Below are positions 15,105 to 21,574 of a stretch of 24,625 nucleotides of DNA, piece after piece. The translations under genes and the position numbers were made by a program. The stretch is from Fen-1231 sp035286465 (GTDB lineage: Bacteria; Gemmatimonadota; Gemmatimonadetes; Gemmatimonadales; Gemmatimonadaceae). How positions within the stretch are numbered: position 1 is the stretch's first letter; each line of letters starts with the position of its first letter. The notes under the pieces were generated by a model that worked only from the letters and a program-made list of their open reading frames with translations, did not search any database and had not been told where the DNA came from. The stretch is from assembly GCA_035286465.1 (NCBI GenBank), contig DATEDF010000087.1, positions 1 to 24,625 of the forward strand. Direction: 5' to 3'.

Positions 15105-16754
15105 ATGATGCGCACGGCCGCTCGAGCCATCGCCTGGGAGTTCCGCGCCCGGCATCGCTGGGGGCTGATCGCCCTTGCCGGCTACTTCCTCGTGCTCGCG
15201 ACAATCAAGCTCCTGATCCTCCGGGGGGAGCGCGTCCATTTCGACGGCGTCGGTGATTTCGCGCTCGTGGTGATCGTCCCCATCACCGCCACGTTCCTGT
15301 ATGCCCTCGTGGTCTTCACCTTCGGTTTCGACGGGCACGTTGCCGCACGCCAGTCGATGTATCCCGCCCGGAAGTTCACGCTCCCGGTGACGACCGCCGC
15401 GCTGGCAGGGTGGCCGATGCTGTACGGCACCGCCGCGATGATGATCCTGTGGCTGGCGACGCGGCTCCTCGCGGCGTGGCCGGTGGACGTCGAAGGGCCG
15501 ATCGAAGTGCCGGTGGTCTGGCCGGCGCTGCTGGCGGCGGCGCTCGTCGCGTGGGCGCAGGCGTTTATGTGGATGCCGTACCCATTGCCGGGGCTGCGCG
15601 TGGCCGCAACGGTGCTGTGGCTGGTGACGTTCGACACCATCGTCCTCCTGGCGCTCGAGTTCAAGGCGCCCGAGCCCGTAATGCTCGCGATCCTGGCGCC
15701 GCAGGTTCCCCTCGCGTACCTCGCTGCGCGTTTCGCCGTGGCGCGGGCGCGCCGCGGCGACGTGCCCGATTGGGGGGGCGCATTCGCCGGGCTCGGCCGG
15801 CTCGCGGATAGACTGCGGCAACGGCGAGGCCATTTCGCTTCGCCCGAGCGCGCGCAGGCGTGGCTCGAGTGGCAGCGGCACGGGCGCACGCTGCCGGGGT
15901 GGATCGCAATCCTCCTCCCGTTCGAGCTGGCGCTCCTCTGGGCCGCCGGGAGCTCGACCACCCTCGTCTTCGTCATCCTGGTGGGCGTGCTCATCACGCC
16001 GCCGTTCATGGCCGCCTTCACCGCTGCGACGGTCGCCAAGGCGAATCCGTCAGTGAGCGACGCGTATGGCCTTTCGCCATTCGTCGCCACGCGGCCTCTG
16101 ACCAGCGCCGCGCTCATCGCCGCCAAGCTGAAGGCGACGTTGTGGAGCACGGCCGCGGCCTGGGTGCTGGTGCTCGTCGCCATTCCGCTGGCGCTCAGGT
16201 GGTCGGGCACCTGGCCCATTGTCGCCGAAAAAGCGCGGCAGGTGTCGGAGGAGATCGGAACGCCCCGCGCAACGGTGTTCGTGCTCCTCGTGCTCGCGTG
16301 GTGCATCGCCTCCACGTTGAAGCAGCTGGTGCAAGGCCTGTTCATCGGCCTTACGGGCCGCGAGCGGCTGATCAAGGGGAGCGTGCTCGTCGCGGTGGCG
16401 GTCTTCTGCGGTGTCGGACCGCTCGCCCAGTGGATCCACGACGACGCCAACGTGCGAGTCGCGATATGGAACGCGTTGCCGTGGGGCGCCGCCGTCCTGT
16501 GCTGCGCGAAGGTATCGGCGGCCGCGTGGGTCGCTGCGCGACTCCATCGCGGCCGGCTGCTGAGCGACCGCGCGCTCGTTGCCGGCGCGGCCTGGTGGCT
16601 CGTCGCCGTGCTCGCGCTCTACGCCGTGTTCGCGTGGCTCGTCTCGGGGCCGCTCGTCCCGCACTACTTCCTCGTGCTTCTCGCGATCCTGGCAATTCCC
16701 CTGGCGCGAGTGTCCGCGGCGCCGCTGGCCCTCGCGTGGAACCGGCACCGGTGA
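15105..16754 (+). CDS. ABC-2 type permease, polytopic membrane protein
   Basis: This is a 549-aa protein with about twelve hydrophobic segments and short basic cytosolic loops, for example VARARRGDVPDWG and the block RLADRLRQRRGHFASPERAQAWLEW in the middle. It begins MMRTAARAIAWEFRARHRWG, a typical cytosolic start of ABC-2 exporter subunits. The central loop, with aromatic and basic residues before the second helix bundle, resembles a tandem arrangement of two six-helix halves, so a single chain might supply both halves of the membrane domain. The ATG follows the ATPase TAA with no spacing (TAAATG). The TGA overlaps or sits next to the start of the esterase gene. The substrate is unknown. Confidence 0.85.
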   Translation: MMRTAARAIAWEFRARHRWGLIALAGYFLVLATIKLLILRGERVHFDGVGDFALVVIVPITATFLYALVVFTFGFDGHVAARQSMYPARKFTLPVTTAALAGWPMLYGTAAMMILWLATRLLAAWPVDVEGPIEVPVVWPALLAAALVAWAQAFMWMPYPLPGLRVAATVLWLVTFDTIVLLALEFKAPEPVMLAILAPQVPLAYLAARFAVARARRGDVPDWGGAFAGLGRLADRLRQRRGHFASPERAQAWLEWQRHGRTLPGWIAILLPFELALLWAAGSSTTLVFVILVGVLITPPFMAAFTAATVAKANPSVSDAYGLSPFVATRPLTSAALIAAKLKATLWSTAAAWVLVLVAIPLALRWSGTWPIVAEKARQVSEEIGTPRATVFVLLVLAWCIASTLKQLVQGLFIGLTGRERLIKGSVLVAVAVFCGVGPLAQWIHDDANVRVAIWNALPWGAAVLCCAKVSAAAWVAARLHRGRLLSDRALVAGAAWWLVAVLALYAVFAWLVSGPLVPHYFLVLLAILAIPLARVSAAPLALAWNRHR

Positions 16755-16759
16755 GCGCA

Positions 16760-17719
16760 ATGGCCGATAACGCCGGGTTCAGGCGGCGGACGGGGGTCAT
16801 CGGCACCGTGCTGGTGCTTCTCACGCTTCCGCTGGCGCTCGCGCTGGTCGAGGCCGTGTCGTTCCACGTCCGGAATCGGAGCAACGGGACTCTCGAGTCC
16901 TCGGGGCTGACGCGCGAGTACCTGCTGCACGTGCCCACGAGCTACGACCGCGCGAGGCCGACGCCGCTCGTCATCACCTTGCACGGCGGTGCGATGTGGC
17001 CGGTCGCCCAGATGGAATTGAGCCAATGGAACCGCGTGGCCGACCACCACGGGTTCATCGTCGTCTACCCATCCGCCCGTAGCGGCAGGGGGCCGAGGGC
17101 TTGGCGCGCGGGCGGTGGGCCCGGCCAGGAGCGGGACGTCCGGTTCATCGCGGAGCTGATCGACACGTTGCGGGCGCGCTACACCATCGACCCGGCGAGG
17201 ATCTATGCGAATGGGCTGTCCAACGGCGGAGGGATGGCGTTCGTGCTCTCGTGCACGCTCTCCGATCGCATCGCGGCAATCGGGTTGGTAGGGACCGCAA
17301 TATTCCTTCCCTGGAGCGCGTGTGCGGACCGGCGAGCGGTGCCGATGATCGCGTTTCACGGGACCGCCGATCGGCAAGCGCTGTACCACGGCGGCAAGTC
17401 GTGGGTCGCCCGCGACACGTTCCCGAACATCCCGGTCTGGACGGCCACCTGGGCTCGGCGAAACCGGTGCGCGCCGAGTGCGGTCGAATCCCGGATCGCG
17501 GCGGATGTCACGCGCCTCGAATACACGCAGTGTGCCGACGCCGCCTCGGTCTTGCTCTACCGGATCGAGGGAGGAGGCCACACATGGCCTGGAGGCGGTC
17601 CGCTGCCGGATTGGTTCGTCGGACGCACGAGCAACAGCGTCGATGCGTCGAGCCTGATGTGGGCCTTCTTTCGCGAGCATCCGCTTCGAGAGGCGCAGGC
17701 CGCGGCGCGGCTCAAGTGA
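16760..17719 (+). CDS. Membrane-anchored LpqC/PHB-depolymerase-type esterase (alpha/beta hydrolase)
   Basis: This is a 319-aa protein of the polyhydroxybutyrate depolymerase/feruloyl esterase branch (COG3509). Residues 13-35 (VIGTVLVLLTLPLALALVEAV) form an uncleaved anchor or signal. The fold begins REYLLHVPTSYDRARPTPLVITLHGG (oxyanion HGG). The catalytic triad is visible as GLSNGGG (Ser154), HGTAD (Asp204) and GGGHTWPGG (His274), in family order and context. Cysteines (SCTLSD, SACADR, NRCAPS, TQCADA) may form disulfides outside the cytosol. It should act on ester-linked material outside the membrane. ATG at 16760 is used; GTG at 16751 would create a GTGA overlap with the permease stop and add three residues. 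It is the last gene of the propeller-ABC run, which suggests export or processing of one shared substrate (inference). Confidence 0.88.
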   Translation: MADNAGFRRRTGVIGTVLVLLTLPLALALVEAVSFHVRNRSNGTLESSGLTREYLLHVPTSYDRARPTPLVITLHGGAMWPVAQMELSQWNRVADHHGFIVVYPSARSGRGPRAWRAGGGPGQERDVRFIAELIDTLRARYTIDPARIYANGLSNGGGMAFVLSCTLSDRIAAIGLVGTAIFLPWSACADRRAVPMIAFHGTADRQALYHGGKSWVARDTFPNIPVWTATWARRNRCAPSAVESRIAADVTRLEYTQCADAASVLLYRIEGGGHTWPGGGPLPDWFVGRTSNSVDASSLMWAFFREHPLREAQAAARLK

Positions 17720-17890
17720 GGTGGCGCCCGGAGATTTGTGCGGTGACGATCATTCGGGTGCCGTTGTGCTGGCTGCGCCGTCCAGCAAGCCGATGAAGCT
17801 GCCGGCCGCCTTCGGCGCCCGCAGCGTATCGGCAGGTCGTCAGCGAGCCGAGCGGCCTTCGCTTGGTTCCCGGAGACGGAGGACTCACCG

Positions 17891-18085
17891 ATGAAGTACA
17901 AGATCGCTCTCCAGCACTCCGACGAAGGCTACAGTGTGTCCGTGCCTGGCCTTCCGGGATGCTGGTCGCAGGGCAGGACCGAAGCAGGAGCGATCTCAAA
18001 CGTGCGCGAGGCGACTCGCGAGTATCTCGTGGTGCGCGACGACCTCCTGAGCGACATCGAGGTCCGCGAGGTCGAGGTGGGCTGA
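17891..18085 (+). CDS. HicB-like antitoxin domain protein, orphan
   Basis: This is a 64-aa protein with the HicB/partial RNase H-fold signature: MKYKIALQHSDEGYSVSVPGLPGCWSQGRT, then EAGAISNVREATREYL (family PxLPGCxSQGxTxxEAxxNxxEAI). The strong ribosome site GGAGGA at 17878-17883 lies 7 nt before the ATG. HicB normally neutralises the small HicA mRNase. No HicA-like frame is visible in the 171 nt upstream or the short region downstream, and this copy lacks the C-terminal DNA-binding domain of longer HicB proteins. It is probably an orphan antitoxin or a related stand-alone UPF0150 protein. A five-pair hairpin (GAGCG/CGCTC, 18084-18096) follows the stop without a T-run. Confidence 0.8.
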   Translation: MKYKIALQHSDEGYSVSVPGLPGCWSQGRTEAGAISNVREATREYLVVRDDLLSDIEVREVEVG

Positions 18086-18131
18086 GCGTAGCGCTCGCCT
18101 CCGTCCCCGGCAGGCCCCGGAGCGATTCCGG

Positions 18132-18848
18132 CTACCGGCGAACGAGCACGACTTTGAGCGTCGCCGGCTCGGCCGGCGTCGCGGGATTCCCGTCGAAGTC
18201 GTACGGGGCAAGCCCCGTGAACGACCAGATGCTCCTATCGAGGGTGAAGATGTAGGCCCGCTCCTCGACAGGCGGGGAGTCTTCGCGGCTCTCGGTCCTC
18301 GTCAGTAGCGCGCTGCCCTCGACCAGGAGGTCGCCCGCACTCGTGCCCCCCGGCGTGAACACCAGGTTCCAGTGGCTGTCCAACGCGACCGACAGCACCA
18401 CGGAGACACCCTCGGCCACCAAGTCCACGGTCTCGGCCGGCATGGACACGCTGGTGTAGCGCCAGACGGTTGCGTCCCAGGTGCCGGCCAAGTCGCCGAT
18501 CAGCGTGCCGGTCCTCTTCAGCCTCAACTCCAAGATGACGTCGGACGGATCACCGATCCCGTCCCCGTCCCAGTCGTGGTCCGAGTCCTCGCCCTCCATG
18601 TACACCACGTTGCCGGTGCGGCGGCCGTAGAACTCCACGACGACGCCCGGCTGCTCGTCGAACGTCATCAGCGCCCGTCCGTCCACCAAATCCATGATGC
18701 CGGTGACGTTCTCGAAGATCCGGCCGGGCCTCCACCACAGCATCGTGAAGCGCCCGTTCGGCGCCACGGTCCACCGCATTGCCACCCCGGCGGCAATGGC
18801 GTCGAGGGTGTCCGCGGGGCACGCGCTGATCGCGCATCTTGTCGGCAC
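18132..18848 (-). CDS. Tandem-duplicated beta-domain protein, apparently truncated at the N-terminus
   Basis: This is a 238-aa protein built of two similar halves (about 11-112 and 137-238). Matching segments are PADTLDAIAAGVAMRWTVA with PAETVDLVAEGVSVVLSVA, and DWDGDGIGDPSDVILELRL with DFDGNPATPAEPATLKVVL. Before copy two stands GTWDATVWRYTSV, an opening strand pattern I associate with lipocalin-like hypothetical proteins in this type of genome. Copy one lacks this strand and there is no signal peptide or lipobox, although the fold looks like an exported one. A stop (TAG, 18867-18869) lies six codons upstream of the GTG at 18848, so the frame cannot be extended. The start sits on a perfect inverted repeat. 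I read it as a 5'-truncated gene, possibly no longer expressed. No enzyme motif is seen. Confidence 0.55.
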   Translation of the reverse strand: MPTRCAISACPADTLDAIAAGVAMRWTVAPNGRFTMLWWRPGRIFENVTGIMDLVDGRALMTFDEQPGVVVEFYGRRTGNVVYMEGEDSDHDWDGDGIGDPSDVILELRLKRTGTLIGDLAGTWDATVWRYTSVSMPAETVDLVAEGVSVVLSVALDSHWNLVFTPGGTSAGDLLVEGSALLTRTESREDSPPVEERAYIFTLDRSIWSFTGLAPYDFDGNPATPAEPATLKVVLVRR

Positions 18849-18859
18849 GTGCCCCGCGG
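18812..18859. repeat. Perfect 12-bp inverted repeat spanning the start of the duplicated-domain gene
   Basis: The arms CCGCGGGGCACG (18812-18823) and CGTGCCCCGCGG (18848-18859) are exact reverse complements with a 24-nt spacer. The right arm contains the GTG start of the minus-strand gene. It may be a regulatory hairpin or the footprint of the rearrangement that removed the gene's original 5' end. Confidence 0.7.
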
Positions 18860-18934
18860 TCGCATTCTAAGAGCGTTCGCAGCAGAACGCGATCACGTTT
18901 GGCGGACAGTCCAGGCCTTCAATCGGGAGGCTCG

Positions 18935-19129
18935 ATGAAACCGGCCACTCTCGCTACAGTGATTCTCCTGGTTCTCATCGCGGTGATACACATCGTTCGG
19001 CTCGCACTCGGCGTTCAAGTGACTGTGCAGGCGTCTGTGGTGCCGATGTGGGCCAGCGTTGTCGCAACGATCGTTCCCGCGGCGCTTGCGGTCGCGGTAT
19101 GGCGCGAACATCGCCGCCCTGCCGCCTAG
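18935..19129 (+). CDS. Small two-helix membrane protein, unknown function
   Basis: This is a 64-aa protein starting at ATG 18935 with GGGAGG at 18925-18930. Helix one is about residues 4-26 (ATLATVILLVLIAVIHIVRLAL) and helix two about 34-56 (VVPMWASVVATIVPAALAVAVW), ending in a basic tail WREHRRPAA. The layout, including a conserved-looking H-x-x-R-L between helices and a W-x-x-x-V-A second helix, resembles widespread short hypothetical membrane proteins with no known role. It is transcribed divergently from the duplicated-domain gene, with 86 nt between starts, and ends 37 nt before the next gene's likely start, so those two may be co-transcribed. Confidence 0.75.
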   Translation: MKPATLATVILLVLIAVIHIVRLALGVQVTVQASVVPMWASVVATIVPAALAVAVWREHRRPAA

Positions 19130-19166
19130 GAGCACCGATCCGTTCGGCGGCCAGGAACCAAACGAG

Positions 19167-19748
19167 GTGCATGTGTTCATCACCCATAGTTACGCAGGGA
19201 CTCTGCAGGGGAAGTACCGCTGCATCTTCTACTATCTGCTTGAGGATGACGTCGAGGCGCAGTCCACATTCGTCCGTGAGCTCGACCTGCAGCTCGAAGA
19301 AATGGGGCGTCACCTGAAAGACTCGGCGGCAGTTGTTCGTCCGTTCTCACGAGATATCGAAGCCGCACGACAGCACGTGCTCTCGAAGCACTGGACAACG
19401 GAGGAACTGGAACGAGTCAGTGACACACCGGGTTTACTGATGATCAATGTTGACTTCGACGCTTTCGATCCCCGGGCGCATTCGTGGCTGCACCTGGGCT
19501 TCGGCGGCGCCGTGCGGACCGGCACAACGCCGGCTGCCGAATACAGTGCTCTCCTGGGGGCTCTGGCGAACGCGATTCGGCGAACCAATGAAGACGTGTT
19601 CAAGGTCGCGCGCTCGGTCATCCAGGAGGCTGGCCTCAAGGACGCCGCAGAAGTTTTTGAAGCGAAGCCCGGGATACTCGGCATCAGCATAGACCTGGAG
19701 GAAGGGGCCGCGCTATTGGACAAGCTCTGGCAGAGACTGATCGCGTGA
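19167..19748 (+). CDS. Hypothetical cytosolic protein, family not recognised
   Basis: This is a 193-aa protein beginning MHVFITHSYAGTLQGKYRC. It has no signal peptide or membrane segment. Visible features are an acidic-aromatic block (IFYYLLEDDVEAQSTFVRELDLQLEEMG), a basic mid part (RPFSRDIEAARQHVLSKHW), a strand-like LLMINVDFDAFDP, a phased alternation SWLHLGFGG, and an amphipathic C-terminal half (ALANAIRRTNEDVFKVARSVIQEAG, then GILGISIDLEEGAALLDKLWQRL). The mix suggests a compact alpha/beta fold. I do not recognise the family. GTG at 19167 is preferred, with AGGA about 10 nt upstream. GTG at 19173 is an alternative, and the frame is open back past 19059 but without a plausible start. The frame looks intact, with natural composition. 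Confidence 0.62.
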   Translation: MHVFITHSYAGTLQGKYRCIFYYLLEDDVEAQSTFVRELDLQLEEMGRHLKDSAAVVRPFSRDIEAARQHVLSKHWTTEELERVSDTPGLLMINVDFDAFDPRAHSWLHLGFGGAVRTGTTPAAEYSALLGALANAIRRTNEDVFKVARSVIQEAGLKDAAEVFEAKPGILGISIDLEEGAALLDKLWQRLIA

Positions 19749-19918
19749 ACGTGGCCACGATCGGGCTTCTCAGGGTCGCGCTGCAACAGCCGGTTTCGCT
19801 TCCGCCCCAGGCAGACTCCTTCCGCACCGGGAGGCGGAGCACCAGGGTGGAGATCGATCCGGAGCAGGTGCTGCCCGACGTGCGGCGGGAGAACAACGTG
19901 TGGGCAAGGCCGCCCTGA
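19745..19918 (+). pseudogene. C-terminal remnant of an M1-type metallopeptidase
   Basis: A 57-codon frame begins at GTG 19745, overlapping the previous stop by GTGA, and ends TGA 19916-19918. Its last third reads STRVEIDPEQVLPDVRRENN followed by VW. This strongly resembles the extreme C-terminus of secreted M1-family aminopeptidase-like proteins (pattern R-V-x-I-D-P-x-x-x-x-P-D-x-x-R-x-N-N-x-W). The rest of such a protein, including HExxH and the GxMEN-type motif, is absent, so only the tail has survived. It is most likely the scar of a deletion. A small functional peptide is possible but unlikely. Confidence 0.5.
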
Positions 19919-19949
19919 TCGCGACGAGAAGCGTATTTCCTGGCCCTCG

Positions 19950-19976
19950 GCAGCCGGCGGGGGTCTGACCGGCTGC
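19950..19976 (-). terminator. Stem-loop downstream of the cytosolic propeller gene (weak terminator candidate)
   Basis: GCAGCCGG (19950-19957) and CCGGCTGC (19969-19976) pair perfectly around an 11-nt loop, about 24 nt after the minus-strand propeller stop and 31 nt after the plus-strand M1 remnant stop. It lacks a T-run on either strand, so termination is plausible from position only. Confidence 0.35.
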
Positions 19977-19999
19977 GCCGCGCCGAACCTCGCCGAGCC

Positions 20000-21091
20000 T
20001 CAGACCACCGCCACCTTCACGTTGTGGATCGGCGGCAGAGCGTCGAAGAGGCACTCCCACTTCTCGCCCCCTTCGCGCCCCATCCAGAGCTGGCCGGTCG
20101 TCGTGCCGAAGTAGAGCGCCGGCACCTTGCACTCGTCAATGTCCATCGCGTCGCGCTGGACGGTGAACCAGCTCTCCTTCTTCGGCAGCCCCTTCGCGAG
20201 CCGGGTCCACGAGTCGCCGCCGTTCTCGCTGCGCCACACGGCGGGCGCGCCGCCGGGGCAGGTCCGCGTCATCCCCTCGAGCGGCATCACGTAGACCGTG
20301 TCGGGATCGTCAGGGTGCACGAGGATCGGGAACCCGAAGTCCGACGGCAGCCCCTTCGCGATCGAGCGCCACGACTTGCCGTGGTCGTCGCTGCGCAGAA
20401 CGCCGATGCCGGGACGGTCGGGCCAGCCGCCGTGATTCTGGATGTACAGCCGGGCGGGCGCGTCCTTGTGCCGCGCGATCTTGTGTACGCACTGGCCGAA
20501 CTCGGGGTACGGGTCGGGCACGAACCCCGCGCCGATCCCCTTGTTGGACGCGGTGAACGTCTTCCCCCCGTCCTCGCTCAGGTAGTGTCCGCCGGTGGAG
20601 ATGCCGAGATGCACGCGGTCCCCGTCGCGGACGATGGTGTGCATGCAGAGTCCGCCGTTCCCAGGCTGCCACTTTCGGGCGTGCTCGTGGTTGCTGATCC
20701 CCGGCACCATCTCCCAGGAATCGCCGCCGTCGGCGCTGCGGAAGAGGGATGCCGGCTCGACGCCGCACCAGAGGTCCTTCGCGTCGTCCCCGGGCACGAG
20801 CGACCAGATGTTGATGAGCGCGCGCCCGTCGTCCTTGGGGAAGGCGGGGGCCGACTTCGTTTCCTTGAACGACTTCCCGCGGTCGGTCGAGATGAGGACC
20901 TTCATCCCGAAGTACGCGTTGCAGCTCGACGCGTAGATGCGCACGCCGCGGCGCGTGTCGGTGAGCGTCGAGTAGACCGCCACCCCGGGGCCGAAGGGCC
21001 CACGCAGCGCGAATCTGCGGCGCGCCGTCGGCGACTCGGCCACGAACAGTCCCTTCTTGGTCCCGATGGTGAGCAGCACGCGGTCCGGCAT
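20000..21091 (-). CDS. Cytosolic Asp-box (BNR/WD40-YVTN-like) propeller protein
   Basis: This is a 363-aa protein with five Asp-box motifs: STDRGKSF, SADGGDSW, SEDGGKTF, SDDHGKSW and SENGGDSW. It opens MPDRVLLTIGTKKGLFVAES, a start typical of the short exo-alpha-sialidase-annotated propellers that lack a signal peptide. Segments such as IWSLVPGD, LWCGVEPASLFRS, GGLCMHTIV and MPLEGMTRTCPGGAPAVWRSENGG are consistent with one compact propeller. Real sialidase arginine-triad residues are not evident, so hydrolase activity is doubtful. ATG at 21091 has a perfect AGGAGG (complement of 21098-21103) 6 nt upstream, which overlaps the end of the MoaD-like gene. Only 2 nt separate the two genes, so they are almost certainly co-expressed. 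The link between a sulfur-carrier protein and a propeller is unexplained. Confidence 0.87.
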   Translation of the reverse strand: MPDRVLLTIGTKKGLFVAESPTARRRFALRGPFGPGVAVYSTLTDTRRGVRIYASSCNAYFGMKVLISTDRGKSFKETKSAPAFPKDDGRALINIWSLVPGDDAKDLWCGVEPASLFRSADGGDSWEMVPGISNHEHARKWQPGNGGLCMHTIVRDGDRVHLGISTGGHYLSEDGGKTFTASNKGIGAGFVPDPYPEFGQCVHKIARHKDAPARLYIQNHGGWPDRPGIGVLRSDDHGKSWRSIAKGLPSDFGFPILVHPDDPDTVYVMPLEGMTRTCPGGAPAVWRSENGGDSWTRLAKGLPKKESWFTVQRDAMDIDECKVPALYFGTTTGQLWMGREGGEKWECLFDALPPIHNVKVAVV

Positions 21092-21093
21092 CG

Positions 21094-21369
21094 TCAGCCT
21101 CCTGACACGGCGGGAAGGATCGTGATGACGTCCCCGGGCTGCAGTCTCGTGTCCAGCCCGTCGAGATCGCGCACGTGCGCCGTGTTCACGAACACGCCCA
21201 CGTGGCGGCGCACGGCGCCCGTCTCGTCGCAGATGCTGCGGTAGAGCGGGGGATGGCTGCGCTCGAGCTGCTCGAGGGCCGCGCGCACCGTCGGCGCCGA
21301 GACCGAGAGCGCCGAGGCGCCGCCCGACTCGGCGCGAAGGAGAGCGGGAACGTCGATGGTGACGGACAT
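21094..21369 (-). CDS. MoaD/ThiS-family sulfur-carrier-like protein
   Basis: This is a 91-aa ubiquitin-fold protein. It begins MSVTIDVPALLRAESGGAS and has VRAALEQLERSHPPLYRSICDETGAVRRHVGVFVN in the middle. The end DVITILPAVSGG carries the diglycine tail that is adenylated by MoeB/ThiF-type E1 enzymes and loaded as a thiocarboxylate. The P-A-V-S-G-G ending matches MoaD exactly. No molybdopterin gene (moaE, moeB, moaC) or thiazole gene is in the window. The partner is instead the propeller gene 2 nt downstream, so a role outside cofactor synthesis, for example protein conjugation or sulfur delivery to another pathway, is possible. The ATG at 21369 is divergent from the S9 peptidase gene, with 205 nt between starts. 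Confidence 0.9.
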   Translation of the reverse strand: MSVTIDVPALLRAESGGASALSVSAPTVRAALEQLERSHPPLYRSICDETGAVRRHVGVFVNTAHVRDLDGLDTRLQPGDVITILPAVSGG

Positions 21370-21574
21370 GGCCCGGGAGGCGAATGATGACCCGTCCGGC
21401 GTGGAGGCGCAACGGGGAGGTGGTCGCGCGAGCGTCACGGAAGAGCGACGGACGCCTCCCCGGGCGACACGTCCTCCCGCCCCGCCGCCGCGAGCGACAC
21501 GGGCGAGCCCTCCCCCTGACTCCTACGCGTTGATTCCTCCATATTCTCGCTCGTCCCCATTGCCTGAGGTTTCG

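Noticed and set aside
17720..17890. Possible HicA toxin upstream of the HicB-like gene, suggested by a frame starting M-K-L-P
   Set aside because: After M-K-L-P the frame shows none of the HicA core (G-S-H, double-stranded-RNA-binding pattern) and ends early. The other frames gave no match either.
19059..19166. Upstream extension of the 193-aa hypothetical protein to a TTG at 19059
   Set aside because: It would overlap the small membrane protein gene by about 70 nt, has no ribosome site and adds an arginine-rich segment unlike the rest.
21356..21574. In-frame extension of the S9 peptidase upstream of 21575
   Set aside because: The extension is low-complexity P/A/R sequence, while ATG 21575 has a ribosome site and a proper signal peptide directly after it.
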